Source of the DNA: Lunasporangiospora selenospora
Taxonomy: Eukaryota; Mortierellomycota; Mortierellomycetes; Mortierellales; Mortierellaceae
Reading direction: 5' to 3'
NCBI GenBank assembly: GCA_015680635.1
Contig: JAABOA010000030.1
Span: forward strand, 1-27,731
DNA: 27,731 bases
The first letter of the stretch is position 1. Each line of letters starts with the position of its first letter. The position numbers and the translations under genes are program-made. Below the pieces are notes generated by a model. That model did not search any database and was not told where the DNA came from. It worked only from the letters and a program-made list of their open reading frames with translations. Positions 22,836-27,731 of the stretch are shown piece by piece.

Positions 22836-25308
22836 ATGAAATCCTTACAAGTTTCAGTTCCCGAAGCCGCCTCCAGTGGTGGCACCATTACCTTCAAGAT
22901 CCTTGTCACCCCAGCAAATCAGGAAACAGTAATGAATGCTGACGCGAAGGACACGCAGGAATGAGGCCTTCAGGCCTATCAATGCAGCACGAGTGCCATA
23001 TCCAGGATGCTAACGACGATTTCTCGCGCTCCTCCTCCTCTCTTGTCCTTTACAACCCATACCATGACGTTTTCGCGTGTAGCTGTACCCTATTTTTCGA
23101 ACTTTTCCACAGATCCGATGGCTACAGCAAAAACTCCAGAATGCGTTTCCTGAGTACGTCATCCCACCACTACCTGAACCACTAAGCGAGCGACTCTCAG
23201 AAGATGTAGATCAGGTAGAACAGAAGCGAGTCCAAATCGAGCGGTTCCTTCAAAGAGTTTGCCAAAGGTCAGAGTTTGCAACAGGCGAAGCAGTGCTTTG
23301 GTTTATCGGAACAGAAATGGTAAGGCGTTCTTTTCTAGTCTTTCAATAGCACTTTCTGGGATTGAATGTTGTCATGGTTTCTCATCATGGTTTCTCTCAC
23401 ATCTTAGACACATTTGGACTCTGTAGATTCTCGAAGGAACGCATTGGGGTTCCTCCGACTTGATAATATCATCCGGCCTAGCTACGACCGTGGATTAAGG
23501 ATGTACAGACCGACAGAAAACGTTGACGAGGTGAAGAAGACTTCAATCACTCCAAAAGGGCAATGGAGTATAAAAATAGGTCGCACTTCTTTGCGGTAAT
23601 ATCTTGTGAGCAAAAATGCTCATGCCTCTTTTTTCTTTCTTGGGCTGTTCTTTTCTTTTGGATCGTAGAATGATCAAGGCGAATTTCAGAGAAGGCAGGC
23701 ATACATCCTTTCCATGGAGCAGTCTTTTGTCGGGATTTTGGATGCAGGAGCGCGATTGACAAAAGAGCGTGAGAGTATGTTTAGATGGGCCGATCTCGTT
23801 TCTCTGCCATAGGGAAGATTGGGCTTTTTGTTTGTTTTGTAACCTTGGGGAGTAACTAACAATATGCGCATTTGACTTGACGCTTTGCCTTTAGAGCTAG
23901 GTGAATCTTACTCTCAGCTCGGAGATGCTACCATGGAGGTTCTTAGCAGCAAACATCGCCTTGGAGACGGTCAGAGAATTGACAATCGCGAGCGCCACCA
24001 GGCACTGGATCAGGAAATGCAGCTTTTCGGTGTGCTTTCAGATGATCTGCGATTTATGTTGCGTCGTCAGGTCAAAGTGGAGACTTTTCATTTCTTGGAT
24101 ATGGTCCAAGAATATAAGGGGATGCTTCAAGGACTGAAGGTATTTCCCACAGCATGAGGGATATTCTTGTTCTCAGATCAAACGGACTTCCAGCAAACCT
24201 CTAACGAATGCCTGTTGAAACTGGAGAGTCGTTATTCATATTTTCCATTATCTATTGTGGTTCGCAATTGTGACAGGACGTCATGAACGCCAGGACGGAC
24301 CGACTCTCAGAATATGTTGCGGCTTCTAAAAAAGTCTCAAGGCGACAGAACCAACTCGAACAGGCTATCCAAAAGGCTGCTTCATCTCCTTTGGCGGCTA
24401 CATCGACAGCAGCAGCCTCGGTAGCAACAACAACAGCCGCAACAGATCTGATTGATAAAGCAAAAACGGGTCTTGAGGTTGCGACAGCAAAACTCGATGA
24501 AACCAGAGAAGAGTTCAAGAAAAGCCAAATTATTGTTACAAGAGAACTGGTGCGATATGAGAAGGACAAGGCTAAAGAATGGCAGGCAACTGTTGAAGAC
24601 TTTGCGAGGAATCAATTGCTGTATGAGAATGAGAAACTCTCTGCGCTCGAGAGGGCATGGGATTCAATCCAGAGCATTCGATCCAGTTCACAGATTACAG
24701 CGAGTGGCCCAGAAGGTGTCAGTCATAGCAGCCGCGATGATCAAAGGAACCGCCTAAGGTCCTACTGGCCATCCGGTCTAAGTAGCCCTTTTTCCTCCGA
24801 TCTAGAACGTGGAGTGAGGATAGAGGATAGTCAGAACAAAGCTTCCACAGTCCCGACCTCTCTACTGACTGAAACCGAGGGTATCATTGAGCCACAGGAA
24901 CGGTTGCCCCAAAACGCAGGACATGCTAGCGGATACAGTAGTGGATACAACAGCGGATACAACAGTGGATACAACAGCGGCGATCAGGATGAAGGGAGCT
25001 CTCGGATTTCTCCGGGCTACTTTCCAGCCACAAAGCTGAGTCGATCCGGAAGCGGCACCCGAAACAAACTATCTGACACGGATCAACCCCAACAAGCACG
25101 CAGCGAACGAGGACCGATATTAGGGATGACTTCAAGTAGTAGCGCCCCGTCCATCACAGCCCTTGGGGCCGACCGTAGTGATGAGTCGTCAAAAATCACT
25201 CAAAAAGCAGAAACCCCTCCAAGGACTGATGGTTCTGGAATCGTATCCGGGGACACCAGTACAGGTGGATATGATCCCCTCATGGTAAGGCCAGGGTTCT
25301 CTGAATAG
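22836..25308 (+). CDS. PX-BAR sorting nexin
   Basis: Sorting nexins bind endosomal phosphoinositides through a PX domain and curve membranes through a BAR domain during cargo recycling. Six exons: 22836-22928, 23083-23319, 23408-23530, 23669-23774, 23895-24139 and 24277-25308, giving 611 aa. Seen: a PX domain at about 5-108, with TITFKILVTP, YPIFRTFPQIRWLQQKL (Arg of the PI3P site present) and the PX signature FPEYVIPPLPEP. A long helical BAR region from about 152 follows, with QRRQAYILSMEQSF, ESYSQLGDA and VKVETFHFLDMVQEY. An Ala/Thr-rich insert lies at about 298-331 and a disordered Ser/Gly tail carries SGYN repeats. The subfamily (SNX4/SNX7-like or Vps5/Vps17-like) is not resolved. Exon 3's end is uncertain: GAG|GTGAAG was chosen because it alone keeps phase. 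An alternative last exon at 25367-25567 would give 670 aa. Confidence 0.85.
24931..24978 (+). repeat. Four 12-bp coding repeats (SGYN) in sorting nexin
   Basis: Four head-to-tail copies of GGATACAACAGC-type units encode GYSS, GYNS, GYNS and GYNS near residues 487-502 in the disordered C-terminal tail. The third bases vary little, pointing to recent expansion. Confidence 0.85.
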
Positions 25309-25325
25309 GGGGCTCTGCTTAGGCG

Positions 25326-25331
25326 AATAAA
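25326..25331 (+). terminator. Candidate poly(A) signal of sorting nexin
   Basis: AATAAA lies 18 nt after the TAG at 25306-25308. It falls inside the optional intron 25285-25366, so its use would exclude the alternative last exon. Confidence 0.45.
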
Positions 25332-25366
25332 GTTTGCCTTTGCTACGAGGTTAGCTCTTTTTTTAG

Positions 25367-25567
25367 GACAGATACAGCAATGTGGTTACTGGAGAAAAGA
25401 ACCCCCTTACATTGAGCGCCTCAAAGTGTAACTCAGGTCCGTTTGTCCCAGCGAGGGCCACTGCACAGCTCAGTTCGAAACGACAGGTGCATGCATGCAG
25501 GGATGCATCGATTACTGGACGGGGAGTGTGGGGGCCTGTAAGTCCAACGGGTCAACAACGTGAATAG
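25367..25567 (+). other. Possible alternative last exon of sorting nexin
   Basis: A donor ATG|GTAAGG at 25285 and a strong acceptor after a T run (25366) would splice in phase to a 66-codon open frame ending at TAG 25565-25567. It begins DRYSNVVTGEKNPL. It has no recognised domain and could equally be open by chance. Confidence 0.35.
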
Positions 25568-26587
25568 GCACAAACGTCAAGGCCTTTGTCATTCTGGGTA
25601 CTGGAGAATAGTTCAGAGCAGGACAGGAAAAAGATCATTGGGTGCCTGGATTGTGGTGCTTTCTCCAAATGAGCTGTAGGAGCGGGTGTTGAAGGGTGGA
25701 ATGGTGGAATTGTGGAGCACAGGAAGAAAAGATGACGGGATATTTTTGAGCAATTGAGGAAGTAATCCTAGAAGGAGAGACTAGATTAAACAGGACACGA
25801 GAGACAATGAAGAATCTATAGTTGACGGTGGTGTCAAGAGGCCAAAAAGAGTGGGAGAGTTTGAAAGAATGAGAGACGCGGCTCCTTGTGCTCACCACCT
25901 TGGATCGAATGCAGCCACCACTCTGAAAGCCGGATGAGCATGTGTCACAGTGCTGACACTGACAGACTGATAGGATGGTCAGAGAGTCGGTGTGTAGATG
26001 GGAGATGTCCATGGCGGAGCTGGGTTTACTTGCAACCTGAGATGCTTGAGTACTTTGCCCCGGATGACAGTCCGACAAGCAAGCCCCGCATGCGGAGCAG
26101 GCCACACACATGCACTCGCCCAGACTCTTTAGCCTGTTCACCCTGCTTACAGTTTTTTCTTCGAAATCTGCTCTCTCCCCATCTCATTCGACCGTTCCCA
26201 TTCTTTGCCGCCTCAACCCCTGACTTTGCATCTACTTGCCTGCTGTCATTCAACATCCATCCTCATCGATCCATTTCATTGCTTGTTTTCAATTGCACTC
26301 GCACCCATCCGCGCAGCGCTCAGCTGACTGTTCTCCCACGCTTGACTACTGCCTCTTCTCAGCTGAGGCGGTGTCCTCTCCAAACTGTCGGCTTCTCCTG
26401 CAACATCAGTGTGTCCAGATAACAGGACCAGATCTCTGGGTTCAACGTGCGCCTTTTTCTTTCTCCTCCCGTCCACTCCCTTTTGCTTATCGACCAGGCC
26501 CTTTGTTCGCTGCAATATCAAACTGCATTCACACGGCGTACTCGACTACAATCCCAACAAGACCCTTTCTCTCTCTTTTTGAGCGAG
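25568..26587. promoter_or_regulatory. Upstream region of the zinc-cluster factor gene
   Basis: About 1 kb holds no recognised gene. The last 450 bp are C/T-rich, as in fungal promoters and leaders. A minus-strand open frame (26111-25635 from its first ATG, 158 codons) is cysteine-rich at its start but has no family match I can name. The adjoining region contains TGCATGCATGCA at 25488-25499 and GATGCATC at 25502-25509. Confidence 0.45.
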
Positions 26588-26769
26588 ATGACTACCTCAG
26601 CGGAGATGATGAACCCTGTGCAAGCTGAGAGCAGCCAACAAGCAACGGCTTCTGCGGTTTCACAGTCAACGCGACAATCAGAGCCATCGCAGCCATCTCT
26701 TGCTCCTCCTCCAACTTCTACGCCAACTCGACGACGATCCAAATTGGCCTGCGACACTTGTCATTACCG
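26588..26769 (+). CDS. Zn(II)2Cys6 transcription factor, first exon only
   Basis: This is the N-terminus of a fungal binuclear zinc-cluster regulator, a nuclear DNA-binding protein. The exon encodes 60 codons plus two bases. It starts MTTSAEMMNP, continues with a Ser/Gln/Pro-rich disordered stretch, then a basic PTRRRSKLACDTCHYR that supplies the first two zinc cysteines, C55 and C58. The donor CG|GTGAGT cuts the motif exactly where the basic residues and third cysteine should follow. No exon encoding the rest (R-x-x-K-C-D type) was found in the remaining 962 bases, so the gene continues beyond the right edge. The start was chosen at the Met after the C/T-rich leader; an in-frame frame runs further upstream (to about 26447) but lacks conserved content. 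Confidence 0.8.
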
Positions 26770-27731
26770 GTGAGTGTACCCCCCCAGTTCGGCACATCCC
26801 TTTACTCGAACCCCTTTGAGTTTGTGTTGAGGAAGGGAGGGATGGGTGTAGTTACTTCCCATGATACCGGTTCTTGTAATAATAGTGGGAGAGTGTGATG
26901 TGTAAGCGAGGGGAAAAGGACAGCAGATGAGAGATGACAGGACAGCAACCTTGGATGGTTCCTGGTCCAGAAGGTCGCTGTCCATTTTAACAATTGCGCA
27001 AGCAAGCAACAGAGCGACATGGTGGAACAGGACTCTGCAGAAAGAGACAAAAAAATAGCGTTCAATCCCTCCTCTCTTCAACTCCGCTCGTTATCTCCTT
27101 CTAAGTCGTAGCATTTCGCCGTCGTACACCTGTCTATGCCCTGGCGAGCTTGCCGAACTTGCCGAAGAAATGAGGTCACTTGAGACCACCACGCTTTGTT
27201 ATTGGCGCCTGTGATATGCGCTCTTTGAGTCTTGTTGTTAGTCACCCACAGACTGGAGCGTACATGTCTAGACCAATCCACTGTCAATCAATGTTGTAGT
27301 ACCTGCTCGTTGGCGGCTTTGTTAAAATTTGAACGGGCCTCATGAATTGGGGCGGGAGCTGCCAAGGTACTTAATAGTGAACTACAGACGGGTCAGGCCA
27401 AAGACATTGCAGCTGAGCTGAATAGCTTCAGTGCTTTTCTGACCACGCCTTTGCGCAAAAGACTCCTGCCATTCCAGCACAGGCAGATCGTCGCTTCGTC
27501 TTGTTCCTTTGTTGACATCATTGGGTGCCAACTCGGCCAAGGGATGATTGATTGCAGCTTTGCCCTGCCTTGAGATTGGACAACATGGGCTCAAGAGCAT
27601 GCTGCTTCTCTCGTTGTTGCCCCTTCTTCTCCTTGCAGTGTTTGTACGCGTTCCGGATGGGCGTTCTCCCTCCTGCAGGACCGAACTTTCATGGCGTCTG
27701 TCCTCTCCAATCTCTCTCTCTCTCTCCCCCC
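26770..27731 (+). other. Long intron of the zinc-cluster gene, to window edge
   Basis: From the donor at 26770 to the end no acceptor leads into a frame completing the Cys6 motif. The intron is therefore at least 962 nt, against 80-314 nt elsewhere in the window. Other genes inside it were not recognised. The window ends in a CT repeat followed by C residues (about 27713-27731), which resembles a polypyrimidine tract before an acceptor. Confidence 0.5.

Noticed and set aside
25488-25509. TGCATGCATGCA followed by GATGCATC
   Set aside because: It is a simple three-copy tetranucleotide run whose symmetry follows from the repeat unit; no further support for a regulatory site.

Overview
The window looks like nuclear DNA of a filamentous, early-diverging fungus. 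Genes are compact, on both strands, and cut by many short GT-AG introns (mostly 80-150 nt). Some introns carry CTAAC/CTAAT-type branch points. Gene content is fungal housekeeping. A Mucoromycota/Mortierellomycotina-type genome is my best guess, but it rests on overall character rather than a diagnostic marker.

Layout, left to right. (1) GPI3/PIG-A, minus strand, 311-2399: catalytic subunit of the ER enzyme that starts GPI-anchor synthesis. (2) SYF1/XAB2, plus strand, 2939-6289: HAT-repeat splicing factor, divergent from GPI3 across a 539-bp gap. (3) URB1/NPA1, minus strand, 6377-13646: very large early 60S ribosome assembly factor, tail-to-tail with SYF1. (4) About 1 kb without a recognisable gene, holding scattered hydrophobic reading-frame fragments. 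(5) ATP16, minus strand, 14680-15928: mitochondrial F1-ATPase delta subunit. (6) Class II DAHP synthase, plus strand, 16258-18377, the entry enzyme of the shikimate pathway, divergent from ATP16 across a 329-bp gap with two perfect inverted repeats. (7, 8) Two tandem plus-strand arrestin-fold paralogs, 18771-20014 and 20491-21916, each ending in a PY-type motif of the sort bound by Rsp5/Nedd4 ubiquitin ligases. (9) A PX-BAR sorting nexin, plus strand, 22836-25308, with a possible alternative last exon to 25567. (10) The first exon of a Zn(II)2Cys6 transcription factor, plus strand, 26588-26769. It is cut by an intron that seems to run off the right edge.

The genes do not form a single pathway. 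The only functional neighbourhood is the arrestin pair next to the sorting nexin: both classes act in endocytic and endosomal sorting of membrane proteins, but the adjacency may be chance. I found no tRNA, rRNA, CRISPR array, intact transposon or viral gene. No clearly new multi-gene system is visible. The best leads are the tandem PY-arrestins, the dyads in the divergent promoters, the alternative 3' end of the sorting nexin, and the long intron splitting the zinc cluster.

Exon models were built by hand. Reading phase closes to a whole number of codons in every complete gene, which supports the splice choices. Starts and a few donors remain uncertain and are marked.
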